DNA of 64,000 bases from Paenarthrobacter sp. DKR-5 (GCF_018531425.1 NZ_JAHBOI010000003.1:62001-126000); one strand, 5' to 3'. Numbered from the stretch's first letter, positions 37,611-46,912 are shown. Notes: generated from the letters alone by a model not told the origin. A program made the numbers and translations.

Positions 37611-39377
37611 CTACCGCAGGCGGCGGAAGACTTTCAGCTCCCAGGGCCGGAGGGTGAGGCTGGCGTCATGGGGGTAGTTGCCGAGAATCTGCTCGGCTTT
37701 GCTCCAGGTGTTGTCGCCGACGTCAACGGTGTGTTCGGTGGCGGAGAAGTTGCCCAGGACGAGCATTTCGATTTCGGGCAGGGTGCGCAGGTAGGAATAG
37801 ACGTGCTCGTCCTGGGGCAGCAGCATGGTGAAGCCGCCGTGGGAGATGACCGGGTCCGCGTGGCGGAGTTCGATGACTTTGCGGTAAAAGCTGTAGACGG
37901 AGTCCGGGTCGTCGACCTGGGCGGCGGCGTTGATGTGGTTCGCGTTCGGGTTCACTGCAATCCAGGGCGAGCCGGTGGTGAACCCGCCATGCCGGGTGGC
38001 GTCCCATTGAACGGGGGTGCGGGCGTTGTCGCGGTTGAGGGGGGCGAGGGCGGCGAGGACTTCGGCGTCGGTGTGGCCGAGGTGGGTGGTGGCTTCGCGG
38101 TGGTGGTTGAGCACTTCGATGTCGCGGTAGTCGCTGATCGCGCCGAAGCTCATGTTGGTCATGCCCAGTTCCTCGCCCTGGTACACGTACGGGGTGCCGC
38201 GGTGCAGGTGCAGGATACCGGCGAGCATCTTCGCGGACAGTTCGCGGTATTCGGGGCTGTCGTCGCCGAACCGGGAGACGGCGCGGGCCTGGTCGTGGTT
38301 GCCCCAGTAGAGGCTGTTCCAGCCGCGTTCGGCCAGCCCGTCCTGCCAGCGCGCGAGGGAGGCCTTCAGATCGGTCAGCCGCAGTTTCCGCGGCCGCCAC
38401 TTGCTGCCCTCGCCGTGGTCCAGGCCGACATGCTCGAACTGGAAGACCATGTTCACTTCCTCGCGGGCGGGGTCCGTGAACAGGACCGCGTCCTCGACGG
38501 TGACGCCGGGCATTTCCCCGACGGTCAGCAGCGGCCCGGTGCGGTGCGCGAACACGGCCTGGTGCATTTCGTGCAGGAACTCGTGGATGCGGGGGCCGGA
38601 CATGTAGTGCGGGCTGCCGTCGCCGTAGAGCTTGCCCTCGGCTTTGACACCGTCGGGCAGGGCGGTGTCCTTGGAAATGAAGTTGATGACGTCCATCCGG
38701 AAGCCGTCCACGCCGCGGTCCAGCCACCAGTTCATCATCTCGTACACGGCGGCGCGGACCTCAGGGTTCTCCCAGTTCAGGTCCGGCTGCTTCTTCGAGA
38801 ACAGGTGCAGGTAATACTCGCCGGTGGCCTCGTCGTAGTCCCAGGCCGGGCCGGAGAACGCGGATCCCCAGTTGTTCGGTTCGGCCCCCGGGGTGCCGGG
38901 CGCGGTCCCGGGGCGGGCCGGCCGCCACCAGTACCAGTCGCGTTTGGGGTTGTCCTTGGAGGAACGGGACTGCACGAACCAGGGGTGTTCGTCGGAGGTG
39001 TGGTTCACGACCAGGTCCATGACGAGTTTCATTCCGCGCGCGTGCAGGCCTTCGGTGAGTTCCTGCAGGTCCGCCAGGGACCCGAAGATCGGGTCGATGT
39101 CCTGGTAGTTGCTGATGTCGTACCCGTTGTCGTCCTGCGGGGAAGTGTAGATCGGGGAGAGCCAGAGCACGTCCACGCCGAGCTTCTTCAGGTAGTCCAG
39201 CTTGCCGATGATGCCCTGCAGGTCCCCGATGCCGTCCCCGTTCGAGTCGGCGAAACTGCGCGGATACACCTGGTACACCACCGCACTGGCAAACCAGTCC
39301 TTCGCCGGCTGAACAGCAGGCTGGACGGCAACGGGGGCGGGTTGAACGGGGTGCGTGCCGCTCTGCTCAATCGTCAT
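37611..39377 (-). CDS. GH13 alpha-glucosidase / oligo-1,6-glucosidase
   Basis: A 588-residue alpha-amylase-family enzyme. The four conserved regions are MDLVVNHTSDEHPWF, GFRMDVINFI (nucleophile Asp), TVGEMPG (acid Glu) and YWGNHDQARAVSRFG. QPDLNWENPEVR marks the exo-acting oligosaccharide subgroup. It should hydrolyse alpha-1,4 or alpha-1,6 glucosides in the cytoplasm. A proline-rich VQPA-like repeat (residues 9-26) precedes the catalytic barrel. It is convergent with the SDR gene with 2 nt between stops. Confidence 0.93.
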   Translation of the reverse strand: MTIEQSGTHPVQPAPVAVQPAVQPAKDWFASAVVYQVYPRSFADSNGDGIGDLQGIIGKLDYLKKLGVDVLWLSPIYTSPQDDNGYDISNYQDIDPIFGSLADLQELTEGLHARGMKLVMDLVVNHTSDEHPWFVQSRSSKDNPKRDWYWWRPARPGTAPGTPGAEPNNWGSAFSGPAWDYDEATGEYYLHLFSKKQPDLNWENPEVRAAVYEMMNWWLDRGVDGFRMDVINFISKDTALPDGVKAEGKLYGDGSPHYMSGPRIHEFLHEMHQAVFAHRTGPLLTVGEMPGVTVEDAVLFTDPAREEVNMVFQFEHVGLDHGEGSKWRPRKLRLTDLKASLARWQDGLAERGWNSLYWGNHDQARAVSRFGDDSPEYRELSAKMLAGILHLHRGTPYVYQGEELGMTNMSFGAISDYRDIEVLNHHREATTHLGHTDAEVLAALAPLNRDNARTPVQWDATRHGGFTTGSPWIAVNPNANHINAAAQVDDPDSVYSFYRKVIELRHADPVISHGGFTMLLPQDEHVYSYLRTLPEIEMLVLGNFSATEHTVDVGDNTWSKAEQILGNYPHDASLTLRPWELKVFRRLR

Positions 39378-39389
39378 GGTGTCATCCTC

Positions 39390-39947
39390 TCACTGGGCAG
39401 CGGGCTCATCGGCTGCGGGGTTGGCTGTTTCCGGGTCCCGGACGGACACCAGCACCTCGTTCCGGCGCAGGAACCACGGTTTGAACGGCGGGTCGTAGCG
39501 GGCGAACCGCGGCGGCCCGACCGGAGTCAGCCCGGCCGCGGCCACCGCCGCCGCCAGCTGGCGCGCGCGTTCCTCGAAGATCTGCTGGCTCCACCGGCCG
39601 GAAAACCGCAGTGCGGCCGCGTAGCCCTCCGGAACGGACCGCACCTGGACCTGCGGGTCGGCAGGGGCGGGCGCAGAGCGCTCGGAGACCGACGCCGGCA
39701 GGACGAACGACACCCGGTAGCGGTTTTCCTTCGCTGTGCCGTCCTGGAGAACGGGGGCTGTCATGGCGATCCGGGTTCCGGCCGCGTTGCCGCCCCGGAT
39801 GTACCCGGCCAGTGAACGGAAGGCCCGGTTCGCGGCGTCTTCGAAGGTGTTGCGCACCTCGACCTCCGCCACGAGGTGCTCCGGGTAGAGCCTCAGCTGG
39901 AACCCGTCGTAGTCGGCTGCGACGCTGTACGGCTGCTGTTCGGTCAC
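39390..39947 (-). CDS. SOUL family heme-binding-like protein
   Basis: A 185-residue SOUL/HBP domain: YSVAADYDGFQLRLYPEHLVAEVEV, AFRSLAGYIRGGN, IAMTAPVLQ and the C-terminal FARYDPPFKPWFLRRNEVLV are all family patterns. Heme or tetrapyrrole binding is known for some members but the key residues vary. The GTG at 39947 is preferred over 40025 because the longer frame has no ribosome site. It ends 12 nt upstream of the alpha-glucosidase start. Confidence 0.87.
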   Translation of the reverse strand: MTEQQPYSVAADYDGFQLRLYPEHLVAEVEVRNTFEDAANRAFRSLAGYIRGGNAAGTRIAMTAPVLQDGTAKENRYRVSFVLPASVSERSAPAPADPQVQVRSVPEGYAAALRFSGRWSQQIFEERARQLAAAVAAAGLTPVGPPRFARYDPPFKPWFLRRNEVLVSVRDPETANPAADEPAAQ

Positions 39948-40123
39948 GTGTCCGAACCTACGCCGGGCGCCCTGAATTGTCACCGCCCGTCTGTCAACAG
40001 TAGGTATCCGGCCGTTTTGCGACATAGGGCAATTGTTTACCGGCGGTTCAACTGGTCTATGCTTTGATGAGTCCTAATGAGAGGGAAAGCGGAGTCCAAC
40101 TCCTCCCAAACAAGAAGGTCCAA

Positions 40124-41062
40124 ATGAATTACATTCCGGCCGAATATCCCCGGCCGCGTCATTTCATATTGCATCTCAGCGACACCCATCTGGTGGGTGG
40201 TCCGGAACCCTTGTACGGGGCCGTCGACAGCGAAGGAAACCTGCGCAGGCTCTTCGACGAGCTGCTCGAATCCGGCAACAAACCCGAAGCGATCGTGTTC
40301 ACCGGCGACCTCGCCGACCGCGGCGAGGCCGAGGCGTACAAGCGGCTGACCGGCATCGTCCAGCCCGCCGCGGAGGCGATGGGCACGGAGCTGATCTGGG
40401 CGATGGGCAACCATGACGACCGCGCCAACTTCCGCAGCCTGCTGCTGGGGGAGGAAGCGGGAACCGAACCCGTGGACCGCAGCTACGACATCAACGGCCT
40501 GCGAATCATCACTCTCGACTCAACGGTTCCCGGCTACCACCACGGAGAGATCAGCCCGGCGCAGCTGCAGTGGCTGGCGGACGAACTGAAGGACCCTGCG
40601 CCGGACGGCACGATCCTGGCCATGCACCACCCGCCGGTCCCCAGCGTGCTGGACCTGGCAGTGCTGGTCGAACTCCGGGACCAGCAGCCGCTCGCCGACG
40701 TCCTTTGGGGCTCCGATGTGCGCACCATCATCGCCGGGCACCTGCACTACACGACGACGGCGACTTTCGCCGGTATCCCGGTCTCGGTGGCCTCGGCGAC
40801 CTGCTACACGCAGGACCTGAACATTCCGGCCGGACATACCCGGCCGCAGGACGGGGCGCAGTCGTTCAACATGGTCCACGTCTATGACCACACGGTCGTG
40901 AGCTCGGTGGTCCCGCTGGGTAACTTTCCCACCGTTGGGGAGCATGTCGGGGCCCAGGAAACCCGGAGGCGGATAGCCGAGGCGGGCATCCGCGTCCCGT
41001 CGCTTCCGGACCGGGCCCCCGGGCGCGCCGAGCCGGGGCTCAATCAGCTCACGTCGAAGTAG
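40124..41062 (+). CDS. CpdA-like metallophosphoesterase (3',5'-cyclic nucleotide phosphodiesterase)
   Basis: A 312-residue calcineurin-like phosphoesterase. Metal motifs in order are [30 protein letters not shown] and IIAGHLHY, which match class III cyclic AMP phosphodiesterases. The ATG at 40124 with GAAGG upstream gives the usual short N-terminus; an in-frame ATG at 40064 would add 20 residues without similarity. Substrate could be cAMP or another phosphodiester. A second related enzyme is at 48183-49070. Confidence 0.9.
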   Translation: MNYIPAEYPRPRHFILHLSDTHLVGGPEPLYGAVDSEGNLRRLFDELLESGNKPEAIVFTGDLADRGEAEAYKRLTGIVQPAAEAMGTELIWAMGNHDDRANFRSLLLGEEAGTEPVDRSYDINGLRIITLDSTVPGYHHGEISPAQLQWLADELKDPAPDGTILAMHHPPVPSVLDLAVLVELRDQQPLADVLWGSDVRTIIAGHLHYTTTATFAGIPVSVASATCYTQDLNIPAGHTRPQDGAQSFNMVHVYDHTVVSSVVPLGNFPTVGEHVGAQETRRRIAEAGIRVPSLPDRAPGRAEPGLNQLTSK

Positions 41063-41095
41063 CCGCGCGGAGCTTGTGCCGGCGCGGCACCACGG

Positions 41096-42181
41096 TCACG
41101 CCCAGGGCTGCGGCTCGGTGCGGACGGCCGCGCCGGTCCCGGCCGCCTTCCGGACCATCAGCTGCAGGTAGTGGTCCTGTGATGCCTCGGCCAGGCTGTA
41201 GACGTCCGGGCCGCCGGCGGCGTAGTGCGACATCTTCTCCAGCAGGTCGGCAATCGCAAGCTCGTCGTCGTTGAGCCGGGCAGGAACGAAGCTGTTGTGG
41301 TACAGCCACTCGTCCCCGGCGACCAGGCCCTTGAGGTAGTAGCCCTGCAGGTTGCCGTTTTCGCCCGCGTTGAGCCGGCGGATGCTGTGCCGCATCTGGG
41401 TCCTGTAGTCCTGCAGGTAGCGCACCTCGGTATCGCGGATTTCGCCCCTGCTGCCGCGGACCAGCACGCTGCGGGAGCGGACCAGGGAGTAGTATTGCTC
41501 GCTCGTCCAGTCGTAGACGCCCAGCCGGCCGCCGAAGTCCAGTTGCGCAATGGTCTGCCGCTCCGCGACGGTGGCCTCCGCTTCGGCTTCCCCGTGACGG
41601 CTGGGGCCGGCCGCGACCGGGAACTCGTACTCCTTGGCAGTGATCACGGCATCCTCGTACCCCACCCCGAGCAGCCGGCGGATCAGGCTGATGCCGTGGT
41701 AGTCGTGGCAGGCCGAGACCTGGGCCAGCGACACCTCGCCGAGCCGGCCCGAGCCGGCGATGCGCAGCTGGGCGGCGAGCAGCGGCTGCAGGTGGTACTG
41801 CTCGGCGACCTGGATGCGCGCACCGTACTGGGTCAGGCGGTTCAGAGCGTACAGCTCCGGCAGTTCCGCCGCGGGAGGGGTCTCGGTGAGTACCGGAAGG
41901 CCCAGTTCGGCGACGTCGCGGATCAGTCCGGGCGCGGCGTGCCTAGCCACCGAGACCACCGCGAATTCAGGCGAGCCGGCCCGCACGACGTCGTCCAGGG
42001 AGCGGAAGGCCGGCACGGAGTACCGCTTCGTGATGGCCTCGCCCGCCTCCGCGCGGCGGGTGACGACGCCGGCCACGCGGAACCGCTCGGGCAGGGCCTG
42101 GGCTACGCGGAGGAAGAACTCCGCCCGCCAGCCGTTGCCGACGATGGCGAACACCACGGGCCGTGCCGTCGTCATGGTCAT
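41096..42181 (-). CDS. Gfo/Idh/MocA family oxidoreductase coupled to Stealth gene
   Basis: A 361-residue protein with an N-terminal Rossmann-type segment (VVFAIVGNGWRAEFFLRVA) and the PVLTETPPAAEL equivalent of the EKP motif, in which Lys is replaced by Thr. It starts within the Stealth stop codon (ATGA); an ATG at 42175 is an alternative with better spacing to GGGAG. The pairing suggests a role in making or modifying the sugar used for a surface polysaccharide. The altered EKP motif leaves catalytic activity open. Confidence 0.82.
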   Translation of the reverse strand: MTMTTARPVVFAIVGNGWRAEFFLRVAQALPERFRVAGVVTRRAEAGEAITKRYSVPAFRSLDDVVRAGSPEFAVVSVARHAAPGLIRDVAELGLPVLTETPPAAELPELYALNRLTQYGARIQVAEQYHLQPLLAAQLRIAGSGRLGEVSLAQVSACHDYHGISLIRRLLGVGYEDAVITAKEYEFPVAAGPSRHGEAEAEATVAERQTIAQLDFGGRLGVYDWTSEQYYSLVRSRSVLVRGSRGEIRDTEVRYLQDYRTQMRHSIRRLNAGENGNLQGYYLKGLVAGDEWLYHNSFVPARLNDDELAIADLLEKMSHYAAGGPDVYSLAEASQDHYLQLMVRKAAGTGAAVRTEPQPWA

Positions 42182-43764
42182 TTCTCCCAGGGGGCCTTGA
42201 TCGGGAAGTACTTTTCCAGGAAGTCGGTGACCAGTTCGGCGCGTTCCTCCGCGGGGACCTCCGGGAAGCTGCCGTCGTTGAGGCAGAAGAAATCCATGTT
42301 CCGCTTCGACAGCAGCCGCTTCAGGTAGTTCAGCCCGGACCTGAAGGTTGTGTCGACGTACTTCACACGCGCGTTGGTCTGGGTCACGGCCCGGCCGGTG
42401 AGCAGGGAGTAGTAGTGGTACAGCGAGTTGGTCACGGAAATGTTGTGGGCGGCGCGGAAGGTGCTGGCGGCGGTGGCGGCGAACTCGGCCGGGAACTCCC
42501 GCTCCATTTCCGCCATCACGCTCCGGCGCAGCGGTGCGGCGCAGTGCTCCAGGTGACGGGTGGTGATCCGGCCGAAACGGCCCTTGAGCAGCTTGCGGTT
42601 CACCCGGGCGGCATTCTCGAAGCCGCTGCGCTCCTCGTCGTTCTCGCCCAGGCCGATCCGGGTGGTGGCTTCGATGAACTTGGTGACCCCGCCCGGGGAG
42701 AAGAACACGTCCGGGCCCACCGGCCGGCCGAAGAACATGTCGTCGTTGGAGTAGAGGAAGTGCTCGGACAGGCCCTCGATGTGGTGCAGCTGGCACTCGA
42801 CCGCCTGCGAATTGTGCGTCGGGAGCACCGAGGGGTCGGCGAAGAATTCCTCGCTCCGCACGATCGTCACGGCGGGGTGGTCCGCCAGCCACTGCGGCGG
42901 ATTGGAGTCCGTGGCGATGAAGATGCGGCGGATCCAGGGCGCGAACATGTAGACCGAACGCAACGCGTACTTGAGCTCGTTGATCTGCCGGAAGCGCGCC
43001 TCGTGGTCGTCGCCCGCGCCGACCTTGACGCCCTGCATCCGCTGGGCCCGGGCAGCCTGGTACTCGGGGGAGGAGCCATCCACCCAGGAGAAAACGATGT
43101 CGATCTCGAAGTCGATGTCCGTGGCGTGGTCAGCGAACATGTTCTCGATGGTCGGCCAGCTGCGGCCGAAGCGCTCGACGGTGCCACGTACAGCATCCTG
43201 CGCCAGCAGCGTGCGCCGGGTGAGCGAGTTTTCGATGGGCAGCACCAGCTGGTCGCCCTCGAAGGCCCAGAGCTCGACCTGGATGCCGGCGGACGGCCCG
43301 TAGCTGAGGCCCCCGTTGGGTTCGACGCGGCGCCGGTAGAGGCGCAGGATGCGCTCCTTGCCGCTCTTGACCAGCTGCCCGTCGGCGACCAGCAGGGCGG
43401 TCTTCTTCTTCGCATCGACAGTCTGGGAGTAGAACGGCTCGTTGACGCAGGCGGCGGCGAGTGCCACGCGCAGCTGTTTGCGCTGCTTCCAGTTGATGGC
43501 GATCACCGGCCGCTCGTCGTTGCCGCGCACCAGCAGGTATTCGATCCCTGCCTCGTCCAGCGCGTCCCGGATGAACAGCAGGTCCTCCACCATCGCCTGG
43601 TGCGGTGTCCTGTCCTTGTTGACCAAGGCGTAGCGGCCCTTGACCCGGATCACGTCCGGCCTGTTTTCAAACCGCGCGACGGCGGCCGGCGATGTTACTT
43701 CCGGAAGCTCCGGTTCTTCGTCAGGCGCTTGGGCGCCGAAATAAACATCGTGGGCAGCGGACAC
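42178..43764 (-). CDS. Stealth family capsular polysaccharide phosphotransferase
   Basis: A 528-residue protein of the Stealth family, which transfers hexose-1-phosphate units to build phosphoglycan capsules. CR1 is IDIVFSWVDGSSPEY (221-235), CR2 covers about 254-350 with RQINELKYALRSVYMF, IFIATDSNPPQW and FLYSNDDMFFG, and CR3 is near RHLEHCAAPLRRSV. The annotated GTG at 43764 has no site; an ATT at 43773 has GGAGG five bases upstream and would give the N-terminus MTDVSAAHD. Acts in the cytoplasm at the membrane. Confidence 0.9.
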   Translation of the reverse strand: MSAAHDVYFGAQAPDEEPELPEVTSPAAVARFENRPDVIRVKGRYALVNKDRTPHQAMVEDLLFIRDALDEAGIEYLLVRGNDERPVIAINWKQRKQLRVALAAACVNEPFYSQTVDAKKKTALLVADGQLVKSGKERILRLYRRRVEPNGGLSYGPSAGIQVELWAFEGDQLVLPIENSLTRRTLLAQDAVRGTVERFGRSWPTIENMFADHATDIDFEIDIVFSWVDGSSPEYQAARAQRMQGVKVGAGDDHEARFRQINELKYALRSVYMFAPWIRRIFIATDSNPPQWLADHPAVTIVRSEEFFADPSVLPTHNSQAVECQLHHIEGLSEHFLYSNDDMFFGRPVGPDVFFSPGGVTKFIEATTRIGLGENDEERSGFENAARVNRKLLKGRFGRITTRHLEHCAAPLRRSVMAEMEREFPAEFAATAASTFRAAHNISVTNSLYHYYSLLTGRAVTQTNARVKYVDTTFRSGLNYLKRLLSKRNMDFFCLNDGSFPEVPAEERAELVTDFLEKYFPIKAPWEK

Positions 43765-43874
43765 GTCGGTAATGGGATCCTCCAGGGGGTAAGCGGGCTA
43801 GGCGGTACTTACCTTCATGATACGGCTGGCCCGCAACCGGGCTCCGGCGGCGGTCTCATGATGTGCGCCTTCGT

Positions 43875-43904
43875 GAAAAGCTCAGATGTTCCTCAGAGCT
43901 TTTC
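43875..43904. repeat. Perfect inverted repeat in a 304-nt noncoding gap
   Basis: Arms GAAAAGCTC (43875-43883) and GAGCTTTTC (43896-43904) flank a 12-nt spacer. The gap 43765-44068 separates the Stealth gene from the antitoxin remnant and holds nothing else I can identify. The repeat could be an operator or a terminator; it is AT-richer than its surroundings. Confidence 0.45.
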
Positions 43905-44068
43905 AAAGAGGAGTACCGGGAATCCTGGGCCACTAGCCCTGCACAGTGCCTCTAGCGCCGTCTGCGCTGCAGATCGGGGCAGGCCGCGAAGATTGTCTGC
44001 CCCGAAGGAAGCTAGCGTCGGTCCTGGGAGCCAGTTTCGGAAGCGGGCTGCGGACAAGGGAGGCACTT

Positions 44069-44300
44069 ATGGGGACCCCGGTGACGTTGACCGAATTCCT
44101 CCGGAAGCCGAACGAGGTGATGGAGCGCGCAGCCGACGGTCCGGTGCGGCTCATCCGCCGGAACGCGGACGGGCGACCGGCGCCGCTTTGCCGAGGAGGC
44201 GCTCAGCGTCGCGCGGGCCTCAGCAGCGCTGTCAGATTTCCAGCCGCTGCGGCGTTTGGCCGCCGAGTGGGAGCAACGGGCGTGGAGAGGAGGGAACTGA
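44069..44300 (+). pseudogene. Phd-type antitoxin remnant, frameshifted and internally deleted
   Basis: The ATG at 44069 follows AAGGGAGG and opens VTLTEFLRKPNEVMERAADG, a Phd/YefM-like N-terminus. After about 33 codons the frame runs into unrelated sequence, while the +1 frame from about 44170 reads RRFAEEALSVARASAALSDF followed by QPLRRLAAEWEQRAW and a stop at 44300. The two parts fit one protein only with a one-base shift. The expected middle between them seems lost. No toxin gene follows; instead ugd overlaps its 3' end. Confidence 0.6.
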
Positions 44301-45650
44301 CGGGGACTGCGCCGTGGACGCGGGGACGGCGTCCTCCGGCAGCGCGGCACTCCGGCCGAGTCCCCGGTAGGTCCAGCCCGCAGCACGCCACGCCGGGGCA
44401 TCCAGGGCGTTGCGGGCATCCAGGATGGTGCGCAGACGCACGCGGTCTCCGGCCAGATGCGGGTCCAGCCGGCTGAACTCGTCCCATTCGGTCATCAACA
44501 CCACGAGTTCGGCGCCGTGCAGGGCGCGCGCCGCGGAGGCCTCGAACCGCAGCTGCGGGTAGCGCACCCACGCGCTGTTCACCGCCTTGGGGTCCGTCAC
44601 CACCACGGCTGCCCCCTGCTCGGCGAGCCGCAGCGCGACGTCCAGGGCAGGGGAGTCGCGGATGTCGTCGGTGTCGGGCTTGAAGGCTGCTCCGAGGATG
44701 GTAATCTGGCGGCCGGCCAGCTCGCCGCCGCACAGGTCCGCGGCGATCCTCACGGTCCGGTCGCGCTGGCCGGTGTTCACGGCGTCCACCACGCTCATCC
44801 ACTCATCCACCGACTCCACGCCGAGGGCGCGGGCCTGGGTGCGCAGCGAGCGGATGTCCTTGGGCAGGCAGCCGCCCCCGAAGCCGGCCCCGGCGTGCAG
44901 GTAGCGTGCGCCGATCCGCGGGTCCAGGCCCATCGCTTCGCCGAGGGCGACGACGTCGGCCCCCGCGGCGTCGCACAGCTCGGCCATGGCGTTGATGAAG
45001 GAGACCTTCGTGGCGAGGAACGCGTTCGAGGCGGACTTGATCAGTTCCGCCGTCGCGAAATCGGTGACGATCCGCGGCACCCCGTTGTGCAGCAGCGGCG
45101 CGTACACCTCATCCAGTGCCCGGGTGACGCCTCCGCCGTCCGCCGGCACCCCGTAGACCAGGCGGTCCGGGACCAGGGAGTCCTTCACCGCGGTTCCCTG
45201 CCGCAGGAACTCCGGGTTCCAGCCCACGATTACGTCCGGCCGTTCGGCCAGCAGGCCGGCCACCATGTCCACCGTGCCAACCGGCACCGTGGACTTGCCG
45301 ATGACGGCGGCGCCGGGCTTGAGGTGCGGCAGCAGGCCGGTGACCGCCGAGACGAGGAAGCCCAGGTCGGCCGCGTCGCTGGTCTTGGCCTGCGGCGTCC
45401 CCACGCACAGGAAGTGCACGTCGGCCCCGGCGGCCGCCGCGATGTCCGTGGAGAATGCCAGCAGCCCGGTGTCCCGGCCGTGCCGGAGCAGGTCCTCCAG
45501 ACCCCTCTCGTAGAAGGGTGCTGTGCCCTGGCCCAGCCGGGCGACCTTCGCCGGGTCCGTGTCGATGCCGGTGACGCTGTGGCCCATGGACGCGAGGGTT
45601 GCGGCGTGCACCGCTCCCAGATAGCCGCAGCCGATGACGGAAATCTTCAT
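44232..45650 (-). CDS. ugd: UDP-glucose 6-dehydrogenase
   Basis: A 472-residue UDP-glucose/GDP-mannose dehydrogenase, NAD-dependent, most likely making UDP-glucuronate. Rossmann motif ISVIGCGYLGAVHAA, substrate helix GWNPEFLRQGTAVKD, catalytic Cys in GFGGGCLPKDIRSL and the C-terminal GAAFKPDTDDIRDSPAL are intact. The last ~35 residues (after YRGLGR) are low-complexity and lie antisense to the antitoxin remnant, so the original stop may have been lost. It starts inside the glycosyltransferase stop (ATGA). Confidence 0.93.
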   Translation of the reverse strand: MKISVIGCGYLGAVHAATLASMGHSVTGIDTDPAKVARLGQGTAPFYERGLEDLLRHGRDTGLLAFSTDIAAAAGADVHFLCVGTPQAKTSDAADLGFLVSAVTGLLPHLKPGAAVIGKSTVPVGTVDMVAGLLAERPDVIVGWNPEFLRQGTAVKDSLVPDRLVYGVPADGGGVTRALDEVYAPLLHNGVPRIVTDFATAELIKSASNAFLATKVSFINAMAELCDAAGADVVALGEAMGLDPRIGARYLHAGAGFGGGCLPKDIRSLRTQARALGVESVDEWMSVVDAVNTGQRDRTVRIAADLCGGELAGRQITILGAAFKPDTDDIRDSPALDVALRLAEQGAAVVVTDPKAVNSAWVRYPQLRFEASAARALHGAELVVLMTEWDEFSRLDPHLAGDRVRLRTILDARNALDAPAWRAAGWTYRGLGRSAALPEDAVPASTAQSPSVPSSPRPLLPLGGQTPQRLEI

Positions 45651-46783
45651 ACCCGGTTCCTTGCCTTCGCATAGTCGTTGATGGCGGCCTCGTAATGCCC
45701 GCTCAGCTGTTCGCATACCGCTCCCCAGGTGCGCCCGAGCACCGCCTTGCGGGCGGCCGCGCCGAACGCGGCGCGCTTCGCGTCGTCGCCGGTGAGGTCC
45801 TGCACGTAGCTGCGGAGCTGCGCCAGGTCTCCGGGCGGGTAAAGCCACCCGGTCCGGGACGAGGACACCAGGTCCAGCGGGCCGCCGCGGCCTGTCGCGA
45901 CCACCGGCACGCCCGAGGCCATGGCCTCCTGGATGGTCTGGCAGAACGTTTCCGACTCCCCGGGATGCACGAAGAGGTCCAGGCTGGCGACGACGGCCGC
46001 CAGTTCCGCGCCGCCGAGGAAGCCGGTGAACACGGCGCCGGGCAGGGCGGCCTCGAGGGCGGCACGCTGCGGGCCCTCGCCGACGATGACCAGCCGCGTG
46101 CCGGGCAGCCCTGCCAGCGCGGCAAGGTCCTCCACCTGTTTCTCCGCGGCGAGCCGGCCGACGTAGCCGACGATCCGCTCACCGGCAGGGGCAACCGCCG
46201 CCCGCCACTGCCGGTCCCGGTTGGCCGGATCGAAGCGCACCGCATCCACGCCCCGCCGCCACAGGTGCACCCGGCCGATGCCGCGGCCCTTGAGCTGGTT
46301 CACCGCGAAGGTGGAGGGCGCCAAGGTGCGGGTGGCCGCCAGATGGATGTTTTCGACCCGCTGCCAGAGCATGTTCTCCAGGAAGGGCAGCCCGTACCGG
46401 GCCGCGTAGGCCGGGACCTCGGTCTGGTAGACGGCCACCGAAGGGATCCCGAGCTGCTCGGCCGCCTGGACCGCGCGCCAGCCCAGGATGAACGGCGAAG
46501 CGAGGTGCACGACGTCGGGCCGGAACCCGGCGAGGATGCGCCGGACCCGGCCGACGGAGCCCGCGGCGATGCGCACGTTCGGGTAGGCACTGAACGCGAA
46601 GGACGGCAGCCGCCGCACGGGAGCGCCGTCCACCCGGTCCGGGGCGCCCGGCTCGGTGCTGGAGGGTGCGAGGACGAGCACCTCGTCGCCGCGCCCGGAC
46701 AGATGCGCGAGCACCTGCAGCAGCGAATGGGTGACGCCGTTCATGTGCGGCAGGAATGACTCGGCAACGATTGCGATCCTCAC
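45647..46783 (-). CDS. GT4 glycosyltransferase (MgtA/PimB-like)
   Basis: A 378-residue GT-B enzyme. The start IAIVAESFLPHMNGVTHSLL and HPGESETFCQTIQEAMASGVPVV (E-x7-E region) match the GDP-mannose-dependent MgtA/PimB' group of actinobacteria. GVDAVRFDP and VGRLAAEKQVEDL are also typical. It probably mannosylates a lipid at the inner membrane. It is coupled to ugd, so a glucuronate-containing glycolipid acceptor is plausible. GTG at 46783. Confidence 0.88.
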   Translation of the reverse strand: MRIAIVAESFLPHMNGVTHSLLQVLAHLSGRGDEVLVLAPSSTEPGAPDRVDGAPVRRLPSFAFSAYPNVRIAAGSVGRVRRILAGFRPDVVHLASPFILGWRAVQAAEQLGIPSVAVYQTEVPAYAARYGLPFLENMLWQRVENIHLAATRTLAPSTFAVNQLKGRGIGRVHLWRRGVDAVRFDPANRDRQWRAAVAPAGERIVGYVGRLAAEKQVEDLAALAGLPGTRLVIVGEGPQRAALEAALPGAVFTGFLGGAELAAVVASLDLFVHPGESETFCQTIQEAMASGVPVVATGRGGPLDLVSSSRTGWLYPPGDLAQLRSYVQDLTGDDAKRAAFGAAARKAVLGRTWGAVCEQLSGHYEAAINDYAKARNRV

Positions 46784-46912
46784 GCCTCCACGCTCGCTCC
46801 GCCGGTTGGCGGCGGGGGGAGGCACAGGTGTCGGCGCGCTTAAGGTTCGGTGAACAGCCGCCGGGCCAGCCTTCCCTCGCCGCCGCGGGGGTGCGTGGCA
46901 CGATAGATAGCG

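Noticed and set aside
37065-39815. A 916-residue plus-strand frame over the GH13 gene
   Set aside because: Antisense to a GH13 enzyme with all four catalytic regions; Val/Gly/His-rich shadow translation.
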